Source: an uncultured Methanobrevibacter sp. (GTDB lineage: Archaea > Methanobacteriota > Methanobacteria > Methanobacteriales > Methanobacteriaceae). From it: a stretch of DNA of 64,000 bases. Positions 45,571 through 54,133 of the stretch are shown piece after piece. Below the pieces are notes generated by a model, which was not told the origin of the DNA, ran no database searches, and saw nothing but the letters and a program-made list of their open reading frames with translations. The translations under genes were made by a program, and so were the position numbers. Positions within the stretch are counted from its first letter, which is position 1, and each line of letters begins with the position of its first letter. Where the stretch lies: assembly GCF_934746965.1 (NCBI RefSeq), contig NZ_CAKVFS010000006.1, forward strand, positions 1 through 64,000. Reading direction: 5' to 3'.

Positions 45571-46728
45571 ATGTTAACAATTAAAGATGGTATCATACTA
45601 AAAGGACAAGATTTAACTCCAGTTCGTGAAAACATTGTTATTGATGATGGTAAAATTATAGAAATAGCTAAAGATGTCTGTGAAGGTAGAATTATAGATG
45701 CTTCAAAGGCTATTGTTTGCCCAACTTTTTTAAATGGCCATACTCATATTGGTGATTCTATAATTAAAGATGAGGGTTATGGTTTATCTTTGGGTGAAAT
45801 GGTTAAACCTCCTAATGGTGTTAAACATAAAGCATTATCTAATGTTGAAGATGAAGAAATTATTAGTGCTATGAAAAAATCCATGTGGTATATGTATAAT
45901 TCAGGAACAACACATTTTATTGATTATAGGGAAGGTGGAATTAAAGGTGTTGAACTTTTAAAAAAAGCTTCTAAAAATTTACCTGTAACTCCAATAATTC
46001 TTGGTCGTGATGATAGTTTTTATGGGGAGGATCCAGATTTAAGAAAAGTTAAAATAGCTATTCGTAAACTTTTAAAATTAGCTGATGGTATAGCTTTAAG
46101 TGGATTTGGAGAAATTAATGATGAAGTTGCCAGATTAATAACTTCAAAATGTAAAAAAGCAGGAAAAATATCTTCAATTCATGTAGCTGAATCAATGCAT
46201 CTTCAAGATGATTCCTTAAATGATTTCAATAAAACTGAAATTCAAAGAGGAGTTGACGCTAATTTTAATCAGTTGGTTCATTGTACTAATCCTAGAAATG
46301 ATGATTTGAAATTAATTAAAGATTCTAATGTTGTTGTTTGTCCAAGAGCTAATGCAACTTTGAATGTGGGAGTAGCTCCTTTAAATAAAATGCTTACTAT
46401 GGGAATTAAGCCAGTGTTAGGTAGTGATAATCTAATGTTGAATTCGCCGAATTTACTTAGGGAGTTGGAGTTCACTTTAAAAATCATGTCTGTTTGTTAT
46501 AAGAATTATTTGAACCCTAAAGATTTATTAAAAATGGCTACTACCAATATTTGTAATTTTGAGATTAATAAATTCATTAAAAAGCCAGTAATTGATGTTA
46601 ATCAAGATGCAAAATTGTTTATAGCTAAAAGATATTCAAAGAATCCTTACTTAAATATAATAAATCGTTGTGAAACGAAAAATATATTATATACTATGGA
46701 TATAGATACTCACATTAATAATGTTTGA
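45571..46728 (+). CDS. metal-dependent amidohydrolase (cytosine/SAH deaminase-like)
   Basis: About 385 residues. Metal ligands are seen as FLNGHTHIGDS (His-x-His near 56), SIHVAESMH (near 202), QLVHCTNPR (near 232), and LGSDNLM (near 286). The fold is that of chlorohydrolase, cytosine deaminase and MTA/SAH deaminase enzymes, so a deamination of a purine- or pyrimidine-like substrate is likely, but not identified. Start ATG 45571 is used: 36 more residues from 45463 would be unlike the family and would cross the TATA box. Confidence 0.85.
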   Translation: MLTIKDGIILKGQDLTPVRENIVIDDGKIIEIAKDVCEGRIIDASKAIVCPTFLNGHTHIGDSIIKDEGYGLSLGEMVKPPNGVKHKALSNVEDEEIISAMKKSMWYMYNSGTTHFIDYREGGIKGVELLKKASKNLPVTPIILGRDDSFYGEDPDLRKVKIAIRKLLKLADGIALSGFGEINDEVARLITSKCKKAGKISSIHVAESMHLQDDSLNDFNKTEIQRGVDANFNQLVHCTNPRNDDLKLIKDSNVVVCPRANATLNVGVAPLNKMLTMGIKPVLGSDNLMLNSPNLLRELEFTLKIMSVCYKNYLNPKDLLKMATTNICNFEINKFIKKPVIDVNQDAKLFIAKRYSKNPYLNIINRCETKNILYTMDIDTHINNV

Positions 46729-46764
46729 TATAAACAATATGTCAAATTATTGGAGATGGAAAAC

Positions 46765-47190
46765 ATGTACAAAAAAATATTAGTCCCAACAGATGGGTCA
46801 GAATTTGCTCAAAAAGCTGAAAAACATGCATTATTTTTAGCTAAAACCACTGGTGCTGATATTTATGCGCTAAGCGTTACTGAAAATAATTTTGTTAATG
46901 GACTTCCATTAGATGATGAAGTGTACCAATTAAATCAATTACTCAGACAACGTTCTGAAGATAATGTTAAAGAATTTGAAAAAATGGAGGAAACATCAGA
47001 TATTACATTCCATAGTATTATCAAAGAAGGTTCACCAGCTAAAACTATTTTGGAAGTAGCTAAAGAAGAAGATATTGATTTAATTGTTATAGGTAGTTCT
47101 GGTAAATCCGGATTTGACAGATTTATAATGGGTAGTGTTGCTGAAAAAGTAGTTAATGCTGCAAAATGTGCAGTATTAGTTATTCACTAA
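46765..47190 (+). CDS. universal stress protein (UspA family)
   Basis: About 141 residues, full UspA fold. KILVPTDGSEFAQKA is at the start, DLIVIGSSGKSGFDRFIMGS near 108 holds the G-2x-G-9x-G(S/T) ATP-binding motif, and it ends AKCAVLVIH. ATP-binding Usp proteins act as small regulators, often beside CBS proteins, as here. ATG 46765 is chosen because GGAGATGG lies six bases before it. TTG 46750 and ATG 46756 are in or before this site. Confidence 0.9.
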   Translation: MYKKILVPTDGSEFAQKAEKHALFLAKTTGADIYALSVTENNFVNGLPLDDEVYQLNQLLRQRSEDNVKEFEKMEETSDITFHSIIKEGSPAKTILEVAKEEDIDLIVIGSSGKSGFDRFIMGSVAEKVVNAAKCAVLVIH

Positions 47191-47246
47191 TTTTTCAACA
47201 TTTCCTATTTTTTAATTTTTAATAAACAATTTTAAGGTGTTTTAAC

Positions 47247-48086
47247 ATGTTAGTAAAAAGAGCTATGTCTAAAAATGTTGTTAGTGTTTCAGTTCCTGGA
47301 AACCGTGAAAAAGTTTTAGATTTAATGAGGAAAGAAGATAAAGCGGTACTTCCAGTTGTTAAAGGTGATACTAAACAATTAGTTGGATTAATAACTCGTT
47401 CAGATTTAATTGTTAATCCTGATGAAGAACAAATAGCTATTTTGATGAGTACTGATTTAGTTACAGCAAGTCCTGATGAGGATGTTGTAGAAGTAGCTAA
47501 AAAGATGATTGATAATAATGTTAGGAGAGTTCCTGTTGTTGATGATAATGGTGATTTAGTTGGTATTATTACTTCTTTTGATTTGGTAGCTAATGCATTA
47601 ATTAAACTTGAACGTGATGATCCAGTTGAAAATTTCATGATTACTAATGTTCCAACAACTTGGTATAAAACTCCTTTAAATGTTGCTTTTGAGACTATGA
47701 AACAATTTGGTCTTAAATCTGTTTTAGCTTTAAATGATTCTGCTAAATTAGTTGGTATATTGACTGAAACAGATTTTATCGAGGAATCTGAAATTATCTC
47801 AGAACGTAGCGAACATAGTTCTACAGTAGGAACTGAAGGAGATAAATGGTCTTGGGATAGTACTTCTGTTTTATATATTGAAAAAAATTGTTTAAAGTTC
47901 ACAGACAAACTGGTTAAAGATGTTGGTACTCATAAAGTAGAAGTAGTTAATTCTAAAACTAAAGCTGCGGATTGTGCTAAAAAAATGAAAACATTAAATA
48001 TTGAACAAATTCCAGTCATTGGAGTGGAAGGAGAATTGATTGGTCTTGTAAGGGCTAGTGATTTAATCAAAGCTTTAATTGAATAA
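47247..48086 (+). CDS. protein with four CBS domains
   Basis: 279 residues made of two Bateman pairs. CBS repeats begin near residues 6 (AMSKNVVSVSVPG), 68 (LMSTDLVTASPDEDVVEVAK), 129 (FMITNVPTTWYKTPLNVAFE) and 222 (DVGTHKVEVVNSKTKAADCA). The usual 'VPVVDDNGDLVGIIT' pattern is strong in the second. CBS pairs bind AMP, ATP or SAM and act as energy sensors. No output domain is attached, so it probably works by partner binding. It follows uspA by 56 bases; a regulatory pair with it is inference. Confidence 0.88.
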   Translation: MLVKRAMSKNVVSVSVPGNREKVLDLMRKEDKAVLPVVKGDTKQLVGLITRSDLIVNPDEEQIAILMSTDLVTASPDEDVVEVAKKMIDNNVRRVPVVDDNGDLVGIITSFDLVANALIKLERDDPVENFMITNVPTTWYKTPLNVAFETMKQFGLKSVLALNDSAKLVGILTETDFIEESEIISERSEHSSTVGTEGDKWSWDSTSVLYIEKNCLKFTDKLVKDVGTHKVEVVNSKTKAADCAKKMKTLNIEQIPVIGVEGELIGLVRASDLIKALIE

Positions 48087-48097
48087 TTGTGGTGGAT

Positions 48098-48562
48098 ATG
48101 GGTCTTAATCCAATTTTAGTGATAAAAATAATGGATGGGAGTTCAATTGGTGTTAGAGCAAGACTTAAAGATGATTTTGTTGAACATGAAATTGTTTTAA
48201 ATTCTGTACTTGCATATTATTGGGCTAATGATTTTCCTCCTGTTGTAAAATTTTTGGATCTTTTTGAATCTGTTATAAAAAGAACTATTAATGAGCTTAT
48301 GCCTCACAAAAATTTAACTTTAAAATATGAAGTTAAAGCTGATGCAAAACTGGAAGAGGCATCTGAAATTGAAGTTAATTTAATTGAAGTTAAAGCTGAT
48401 GATGTGAATTTTAAAATTGATGGAAAGCAATTAATTCTTCAAGGTTTTAAAAACACTGAAAATATTGAAGATAAAACATTTACATTTAGTGAAAGCTTTG
48501 ATAAAACTATAGAAACTCCGGATATAGTTTTAAAAAAATATGAAGAAATGAAAAATAAATAA
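48098..48562 (+). CDS. conserved hypothetical protein
   Basis: About 154 residues, not recognised. It has a mixed alpha/beta composition with RARLKDDFVEHEIVLNSVLA near the start, FLDLFESVIKRTINELMPHK in the middle, and an acidic tail. No membrane helix or metal motif. ATG 48098 is chosen with GGTGG three bases upstream; GTG 48089 would overlap this site. The gene is 11 bases after the CBS gene and may be co-transcribed. It ends five bases from the convergent larE-like gene. Confidence 0.65.
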   Translation: MGLNPILVIKIMDGSSIGVRARLKDDFVEHEIVLNSVLAYYWANDFPPVVKFLDLFESVIKRTINELMPHKNLTLKYEVKADAKLEEASEIEVNLIEVKADDVNFKIDGKQLILQGFKNTENIEDKTFTFSESFDKTIETPDIVLKKYEEMKNK

Positions 48563-48567
48563 CTTTT

Positions 48568-49578
48568 TCATATATTTCTTCTTATATTGGGTAATAATTC
48601 CATAAATTTATTTAGACATTCTTCTTTTGATTTGAAATTGTTACCTTTTATTAATCCGTTTTCATAGATTATTTGGTTTTTAATAATTATTTTTTCATAA
48701 TCACTTGAAATTATTTTATCTTTTAGTTGTTTTTTAGTATTTTCAATATTTATTGTATATGGAAGTTGATATTCAAAACCACCATCTTTGTAGTTCAAGG
48801 TAATGGTTTCATCATCATCGATTTGTGATAAATTTAAAGCCACTTTTTTAAATCCTATTTCTTTTAATTCATAGTTTATCTGATTTAACATATCTTGATT
48901 TAATAGTTTGGTTAAATCATCAACTTCACATAGGGCAAGTCCATTATTGTTTCTCACTTTAACAATTTCACATTTTGTTTTTTCATAAATTAAGTCTTCA
49001 CTAACTCGAATTTGATTAATATTTTCTTTAGTCATTTTGGTGTTGGTAGGTAATCTAGTTCCAAGACATGTTGTTGATCTTGAAAATGGGATGTTATGTT
49101 TATTTAAATATTCGTGAATTTCTTTTGATGTTAATTTAGCACTAATAAATGGACTTTCAATATTATTTTTGTAGGTAATTAATATTCCTGGCCTATCTAA
49201 AACTAAATCACTTATGTTATTTCCATCTAAAACAGATTCATAATCATTTTCAAGAGCATATTTTTTAATATTTCCATACATTAAATCTCTACATACAAAA
49301 CATCTGTTGGATTTATTAGAGAGTAACTCTTCATTTTTATAGAAGTCTAAGTCAATAACTTTGTGTTTAATTCCAAATTTAGTAGTTGCATTAGTACAGT
49401 GTTCGATAAAGCCTGTAGGAAATATGTGGTTGTCTATAGTTATAGCTATTGGGTTATCACTAACTTTAGATGCAAGATATGCAAGTAATGTACTATCTGC
49501 ACCTCCAGAAAACGCTATTGCAACTTTACGATTTTTAAGAATGTTTTTTACTTTTTTAACTTTTTCATCTAAATTCAT
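48568..49578 (-). CDS. larE: LarE-like PP-loop sulfur transferase with three cluster cysteines
   Basis: 336 residues of the LarE family (PP-loop ATPase that inserts sulfur). The PP-loop AFSGGADSTLL is at residues 22-32. Three cysteines stand in NRCFVCRD (Cys93, Cys96) and TTCLGTR (Cys171). LarE enzymes with this three-Cys set carry a 4Fe-4S cluster and can transfer sulfur repeatedly, in contrast to the one-Cys sacrificial type. It overlaps tfuA by four bases, at the end of the M50-ycaO-tfuA operon. I infer it may give the sulfur for the YcaO/TfuA thioamidation. No lar racemase genes are in the window. The symbol marks the family only. Confidence 0.8.
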   Translation of the reverse strand: MNLDEKVKKVKNILKNRKVAIAFSGGADSTLLAYLASKVSDNPIAITIDNHIFPTGFIEHCTNATTKFGIKHKVIDLDFYKNEELLSNKSNRCFVCRDLMYGNIKKYALENDYESVLDGNNISDLVLDRPGILITYKNNIESPFISAKLTSKEIHEYLNKHNIPFSRSTTCLGTRLPTNTKMTKENINQIRVSEDLIYEKTKCEIVKVRNNNGLALCEVDDLTKLLNQDMLNQINYELKEIGFKKVALNLSQIDDDETITLNYKDGGFEYQLPYTINIENTKKQLKDKIISSDYEKIIIKNQIIYENGLIKGNNFKSKEECLNKFMELLPNIRRNI

Positions 49579-50228
49579 TCTATCACATGTGTTATATATT
49601 TTATTAAAGATTTTGCATCTTCTTTTTTAATATCCTTGCAAAAACGAATAAATGTAATTAATTGATCTATTGTATCATCATCTAATTTTGAACTATTTAA
49701 TGTTTGTGCATAATTTCTTTTTGGATAGAATGTAGATTTAGCAATAGAAAGTAATTCCTCTTTTTGTTTTGAAGTAATAATATTTTCTTCAACAGCTTTT
49801 GTAAAAGTATACTCCATATTAATTAAAGGCTCAGATAACTGTTCTAAAGTTTCACTATCTAACATAACTGCCACATCATCATCAGAAGTTACTTTCCCTG
49901 TAGCATATTGTTCATAAACATATCCAATTCCTTTCATACCTAATGTATCTAATTCAGAAGCTCTTAAAGCACCCATACTAGATGCTCCAATCACGGTTAT
50001 TCCTTCATCAATTGCTTTTAGAATTTCTCTATGTCCCACAGCTGAATTTTGATGAAATACGCCATCAATTATTCCAATAATGTCGGGATGTTCTTTAATA
50101 GCTAAACCAATATCGCCACGTTTGATTGGTCGTTTATAAATAACTTCAACATCTCCATGAGAGTCTAATATTTCTTTTGCTTCATCAAAGGAAAGAGATA
50201 ATCCTGTGTAAATTATTATTTTAACCAT
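49575..50228 (-). CDS. tfuA: TfuA-family protein, partner of YcaO
   Basis: A 217-residue TfuA-core protein. GDIGLAIKEHPDIIGIIDGV is followed by GHREILKAIDEGITVIGASS and MGALRASEL, the family signature. In methanogens, TfuA is needed with YcaO to make the thioglycine of the methyl-coenzyme M reductase alpha subunit (McrA), probably by handing sulfide to the activated amide. It sits six bases after ycaO and overlaps the larE-like gene, so all are on one message. Confidence 0.92.
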   Translation of the reverse strand: MVKIIIYTGLSLSFDEAKEILDSHGDVEVIYKRPIKRGDIGLAIKEHPDIIGIIDGVFHQNSAVGHREILKAIDEGITVIGASSMGALRASELDTLGMKGIGYVYEQYATGKVTSDDDVAVMLDSETLEQLSEPLINMEYTFTKAVEENIITSKQKEELLSIAKSTFYPKRNYAQTLNSSKLDDDTIDQLITFIRFCKDIKKEDAKSLIKYITHVIE

Positions 50229-50234
50229 AAAAAT

Positions 50235-51434
50235 CTAAAATTTTAAACAACGGTCTCCAGCACGAGTATTATCTAATGAATAAAGTTCCATTGTTGGAAT
50301 TACAACACGTACTACATTTACTCCAAGTTCTGGACGTGTTAAATCAGTATATAGTATTTTATCCAATCCATTTTTTATTAATTCATCTTTTACTATTTCA
50401 ATATCTTGGTTTATAGAATTGGTACTTTTATCTTCAATATCACTAAATGATAGTTTATCAGTTTCATCTTCAAAATAATGGTTATTGATACGTTTCATAC
50501 GCTCATAACCTGCTTTACGTGCAAAATCAGCTCTTACAGTATCTTCACGAGCACCTTGGATTTGTGTTGCTCTACTTTGAGCTACTTCAGTAAGTGCACG
50601 TAAAATAGCTATTCCTGGATTAAGATGAGTTCCAATACCTAAAGATAATAATCCAGCATCTTTTAAGACAGTATCATCTGCAGATGCAGCAATTGTTGGA
50701 ACATTAATATCTGCAGTTAAGTTCATTAACTTAATATTAATACCATTTTCATGGTATTTATTGAGAAGTTGGATTATATTGTCATTATCAATACTTTCAA
50801 GATCTATCTGTTTTGAATTTTTATGAGTAAGCTCAAAAATACTCCATGCATCTCTTTCAATAACTTCAAAGATTCCATGTAATATAGCTTCTTCTAAAAT
50901 ATTTCCTGAAGCCAAACCATTTGTATTTCCTTTAAATAAACCTTGAACATTATTTTCAGGAACATAAGGATGATAAATTGCATTAGATGGAATATAATAA
51001 TCTTCTCCAGAGATTAAATCTTTTGACATGCTCCATTCTAAATTCATTGTCTCAAGTAAATCTTCACTAAAATCTCTTGGTAAATTTAGAGATTTTGGAT
51101 TAATATAATTACCATTAATTTCATTTAATGTTGCAATAATTGTTTTGTCTGATTCTTGTTTTTCAGCAGAATATCTCTCAAAACCTTCCATCATAGCTGA
51201 AGCTTTAGCATGATTAGAAGTAATTCCTTTACCTCCATATATACTAATTCCACCATCTTGAGCAGTAGGTCGAATAGCTGAAAAAACAGGAATTCCAATT
51301 CTATCTAAATGAGTTATTTCAGTTATACGTGTTATTCCAGCTATTTTAGTTTTATGTTCATTCTTTTTGATAGTTTTTGAAGGGGGAATTACTCTATGCG
51401 TCCCTTTAAAAAATGTTATTTCTTGATTTTCCAT
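50235..51434 (-). CDS. ycaO: YcaO-family thioamide synthetase
   Basis: A 399-residue YcaO enzyme that uses ATP to activate a peptide amide. The YcaO core is evident: ISIYGGKGITSNHAKASAMM with EGFERYSAE, a catalytic glutamate-rich region AILHGIFEVIERDAWSIFE, and LRALTEVAQSRATQIQGARE. Together with TfuA it most likely makes thioglycine in McrA, as known for methanogens. No precursor-peptide gene for a toxin-type product was found nearby, which also favours the McrA role. It is six bases from both neighbours. Confidence 0.93.
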   Translation of the reverse strand: MENQEITFFKGTHRVIPPSKTIKKNEHKTKIAGITRITEITHLDRIGIPVFSAIRPTAQDGGISIYGGKGITSNHAKASAMMEGFERYSAEKQESDKTIIATLNEINGNYINPKSLNLPRDFSEDLLETMNLEWSMSKDLISGEDYYIPSNAIYHPYVPENNVQGLFKGNTNGLASGNILEEAILHGIFEVIERDAWSIFELTHKNSKQIDLESIDNDNIIQLLNKYHENGINIKLMNLTADINVPTIAASADDTVLKDAGLLSLGIGTHLNPGIAILRALTEVAQSRATQIQGAREDTVRADFARKAGYERMKRINNHYFEDETDKLSFSDIEDKSTNSINQDIEIVKDELIKNGLDKILYTDLTRPELGVNVVRVVIPTMELYSLDNTRAGDRCLKF

Positions 51435-51440
51435 TGTTTA

Positions 51441-52079
51441 TTATCCTATTAAAATATTTATTATACCTTCAACACCTACAGTCATAGCGAGATAAGTCAT
51501 AATTCCAGCAATAGCGATTGTAACAACCCAAATTAATCCATTCCATCTAAGTACTTTACTACCATCTAAATTCCAAATAGGAATCAAGTTAAATGTAGCT
51601 AAATAACTGTTAATAGTAAATCCAAGTGAACAAACAAGGAATATAATTCTCATTGTTTCATTGAAAAATGCTTGAGGGTAAATTATAGTAGCTATTAATA
51701 AGAATATTATAGCAAGTACAATATTGACTATAGGTCCAGCTATGGATATTATACCATTAGTTCTATCATCTAAAAAATTTGCATAAGTATAAACAGCTCC
51801 AGGAGCAGCAAATACAATTCCACAAAAAGAACTAGCTAAAGCAATAATTAAACCCATAGGCCAAAGTTGATATTCAGACCAGTAACCAAAATGCATAGCA
51901 CTGAATTTATGTCCAAGTTCATGCAAAATAAACCCTAAACCCACACCTACCATCACAATAGGTAATATAAAGTACATTGCAGAGAAATCTCTACCTGTAT
52001 ACAATATTGAAAAAGAAAGTGAAATGACAAAAAATGAAATTATTAAGTCTCTCACTTCATTACTTGTAAATTTAAACAT
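51441..52079 (-). CDS. site-2-type membrane metalloprotease (M50)
   Basis: 212 residues with five or six hydrophobic segments. LHELGHKFSAMHFG (near residue 49) is the HExxH zinc motif inside a membrane segment, and NLIPIWNLDGSKVLRW (near 166) holds the second metal-ligand motif (LDG-type). It is a membrane-embedded zinc protease. It opens the operon with ycaO, tfuA and larE-like genes (six-base gap), but a link to McrA modification is unproven; it may be a promoter-sharing neighbour. Confidence 0.85.
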   Translation of the reverse strand: MFKFTSNEVRDLIISFFVISLSFSILYTGRDFSAMYFILPIVMVGVGLGFILHELGHKFSAMHFGYWSEYQLWPMGLIIALASSFCGIVFAAPGAVYTYANFLDDRTNGIISIAGPIVNIVLAIIFLLIATIIYPQAFFNETMRIIFLVCSLGFTINSYLATFNLIPIWNLDGSKVLRWNGLIWVVTIAIAGIMTYLAMTVGVEGIINILIG

Positions 52080-52132
52080 GATTTTAAAATATCTAATTTT
52101 ATATATAAAAATTTTTTTAGTAAATTAGTTTT

Positions 52133-52360
52133 TTATAGCATATAATATAACACAATACCAAGTAGGATAAAGAAGAAATTTAACCCGTACAGTGAAAGAG
52201 CACCTCTTAAGTACTTATCTTCATCAGATTTTGTGTATAAATAATATGTTATAATACAACCAACTATTAAAATTGGAATAGTTATATAAAGACTGATATA
52301 TTTTTTAATAATAAAAATAGCTATTGGAATAATAATAGCTATTGTTTGTTTTGTATTCAT
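52133..52360 (-). CDS. small two-helix membrane protein, paralogue of 53159-53395
   Basis: A 75-residue protein. Two or three hydrophobic stretches flank the signature ITYYLYTKSDEDKYLRGALS and LYGLNFFFILLG. The 78-residue neighbour at 53159-53395 has the same pattern (ITYNYYKQSKENKYLRYAMK, LYILNFIFII). It follows the 252-residue membrane protein by 17 bases, as the 78-residue one follows the 239-residue paralogue by six. So pairs of a large and a small membrane gene have duplicated together. The family is not known. Confidence 0.7.
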   Translation of the reverse strand: MNTKQTIAIIIPIAIFIIKKYISLYITIPILIVGCIITYYLYTKSDEDKYLRGALSLYGLNFFFILLGIVLYYML

Positions 52361-52373
52361 TTTTTAATTCTCC

Positions 52374-52762
52374 TTTTTTATTTTGTGATTCCTGTGATTT
52401 CTGTGAATGGGATTGTTGTGAATTGGTGGAGTAGTATGAAGAATATGATTAATGCTATTGCTAAGTATAATATTTCTCCTTTTTTATTTCTATTTTCAAA
52501 TGGTAAGTATTTGTTGATTTTGTTTGGGTATATTAGCCATATGAAGCAGGCTGTTGTGGATATTAGTAGTCCTATTATGTTTATTGGGGATGTTTCGTAG
52601 AGTCCTTGTGTGTATCCTAAATAGCAGCAGATAGCTAGTACTGGGAAATAGTAATTTGGTTCGTAACCAGCTTCATAGACAATTTCTCCATTTTCTTCTA
52701 AACTGGAATCGTTAAATGTTTTAAATTTAAGTCCTATTCCTAAAAATGGTAGTGCAAATATT
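52374..52762 (+). repeat. 389-bp direct repeat, copy A
   Basis: This stretch is identical base for base to 57594-57982 by my line-by-line reading (offset 5220). It covers the coding end of the 252-residue membrane protein. The identity drops at 52763 and is strongly reduced past 52793. The two copies bracket the surface-protein gene in the same orientation. Confidence 0.85.
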
Positions 52763-53136
52763 ATTGCTATTAAAATGGATTTTATAATATTTGCTCCAGC
52801 ACACAAACACATCATAAGTACAGATAAAGATGTGGTTGATGCTCCTAGGAGCATGAATGAATAAATTTGGAGAGAAAATCCTCTGAAATTAGTGAAGTTG
52901 TATAATCCATATTTTTCATCTAATTCATCACCGTAATACTCTACAATCCATACTCCGCATGTTCCAAATACAAAAAAAAGAAAACAGAAAAATCCTAACC
53001 ATGTGATACTAGATGTAGCTATTGCTAAGAATAGAATTATTCCATAACTTTTAATTGCTCTTTTTTTAATATCTTCTTTTTTTGGAAAATACTTTCTATT
53101 AGGATCTAATTTGAATAAATTAAATAGGTTTGTCAT
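52378..53136 (-). CDS. multi-pass membrane protein, paralogue of 57598-58350 and 53402-54121
   Basis: 252 residues with about seven hydrophobic segments. ALPFLGIGLKFKTFNDSS in the middle and FENRNKKGEILYLAIALI near the end are shared with the two paralogues. The last 130 residues are identical to those of the copy at 57598-58350, down to the DNA level, while the first 120 differ. That pattern shows a recent copy or gene conversion. Function unknown. It belongs to the surface-protein locus and could be a partner or an immunity factor of it (inference). Confidence 0.75.
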   Translation of the reverse strand: MTNLFNLFKLDPNRKYFPKKEDIKKRAIKSYGIILFLAIATSSITWLGFFCFLFFVFGTCGVWIVEYYGDELDEKYGLYNFTNFRGFSLQIYSFMLLGASTTSLSVLMMCLCAGANIIKSILIAIIFALPFLGIGLKFKTFNDSSLEENGEIVYEAGYEPNYYFPVLAICCYLGYTQGLYETSPINIIGLLISTTACFIWLIYPNKINKYLPFENRNKKGEILYLAIALIIFFILLHQFTTIPFTEITGITK

Positions 53137-53158
53137 TATTTGCCTCTTTATTATTATT

Positions 53159-53395
53159 TTAAGTCATTAAATATATAATTAGTAATCTGATGATTATAAA
53201 AATAAAATTTAGAATATATAATTTCATAGCATATCTTAAGTATTTGTTTTCTTTTGATTGTTTGTAATAATTGTAAGTTATTATTAATCCAATTATTGAA
53301 AAAATAATCCATATATAAGTGTTTAAAAAGCTGTGTACTACAAAAATTACAAATGGCGCTCCTATTGCAATGTAATTTTTAAAATTTTTGTTCAT
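53159..53395 (-). CDS. small two-helix membrane protein, paralogue of 52133-52360
   Basis: 78 residues with hydrophobic stretches around 8-25, 27-42 and 60-76, and the signature ITYNYYKQSKENKYLRYAMK shared with the 75-residue paralogue. It sits six bases after the 239-residue membrane protein and 22 before the 252-residue one. It is part of the repeated large/small membrane gene pair. Function unknown. Confidence 0.7.
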   Translation of the reverse strand: MNKNFKNYIAIGAPFVIFVVHSFLNTYIWIIFSIIGLIITYNYYKQSKENKYLRYAMKLYILNFIFIIIRLLIIYLMT

Positions 53396-53401
53396 ATTAA
53401 T

Positions 53402-54121
53402 TCACCATGTGTTTAAATAAATTTTTAAGTAAAATCCTGAATTTGTAAAATGGAACACGATGAAAAATACAATAAATATTAATATAATATATAATATGAA
53501 TCCTTTTTCTGTTTTATTATTAAATCTTAATAAATTACTTCCTTTATCTGGGAAAATTAAAGCTAAAAATCCTAAACAAGTTATTGTACATAATATGATT
53601 TTATTAATAATATTGTGTTCGAAAATTACTTGTGGAAAACCAATATAACATAGCAACATACTTAATCCAAGATAGATAAATGGCCTATAACCTAATGAGT
53701 TGTTATTTCTGCTTTTGTCATTGAAACAATTTGGTCTTAAGCCAATTCCCAGCATTGGTAAAACAAAAATAATTGCTAGAATAATAGCATTTATTTTATT
53801 GAAACAACATAAATATGCAATTAAAAATACTCCTAATGTTGATGGAGTAAAACATAAAGTCATAAATCGTTCTATTGGATAGAAGGTTATATATTGTCTC
53901 CAGTCATGTTTTTTATAAATTTCTCGTTGATAATAGAAAAATAACAATGGACCAATTGTTAAGGAAATATAGGTTGTCATAAAGTATGCTGTTAACCAAT
54001 GCCATTTAAAAATTAAGAATATTGCCATGAAAAATAACATATACATCCAAAATGTTGCTTTTTTAAGAAATGATTTTCTAAAAAACATATTCTCATCTAA
54101 TATTTTATTAAATCTATTCAT
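53402..54121 (-). CDS. multi-pass membrane protein, distant paralogue of 52378 and 57598 products
   Basis: 239 residues, about seven hydrophobic segments. It shares ALPMLGIGL-type (VLPMLGIGLRPNCFNDKS) and FNNKTEKGFILYIILIFIVF motifs with the other two, but is clearly more diverged. It starts 12 bases after the stop of the large surface protein, close enough to be its operon partner. Function unknown; membrane anchoring, export or protection from the surface protein are all open. Confidence 0.72.
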   Translation of the reverse strand: MNRFNKILDENMFFRKSFLKKATFWMYMLFFMAIFLIFKWHWLTAYFMTTYISLTIGPLLFFYYQREIYKKHDWRQYITFYPIERFMTLCFTPSTLGVFLIAYLCCFNKINAIILAIIFVLPMLGIGLRPNCFNDKSRNNNSLGYRPFIYLGLSMLLCYIGFPQVIFEHNIINKIILCTITCLGFLALIFPDKGSNLLRFNNKTEKGFILYIILIFIVFFIVFHFTNSGFYLKIYLNTW

Positions 54122-54133
54122 ATAATACCCTTC

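Noticed and set aside
47219..47908. Open frame of 229 residues on the minus strand
   Set aside because: It is the antisense shadow of the four-CBS gene, Ser/Thr-rich with no domain and no ribosome site.
50235..51434. YcaO as part of a thiazole/oxazole peptide-antibiotic cluster
   Set aside because: No dehydrogenase, cyclodehydratase partner or Cys/Ser/Thr-rich precursor peptide is nearby; the TfuA partner points to the methanogen McrA role.
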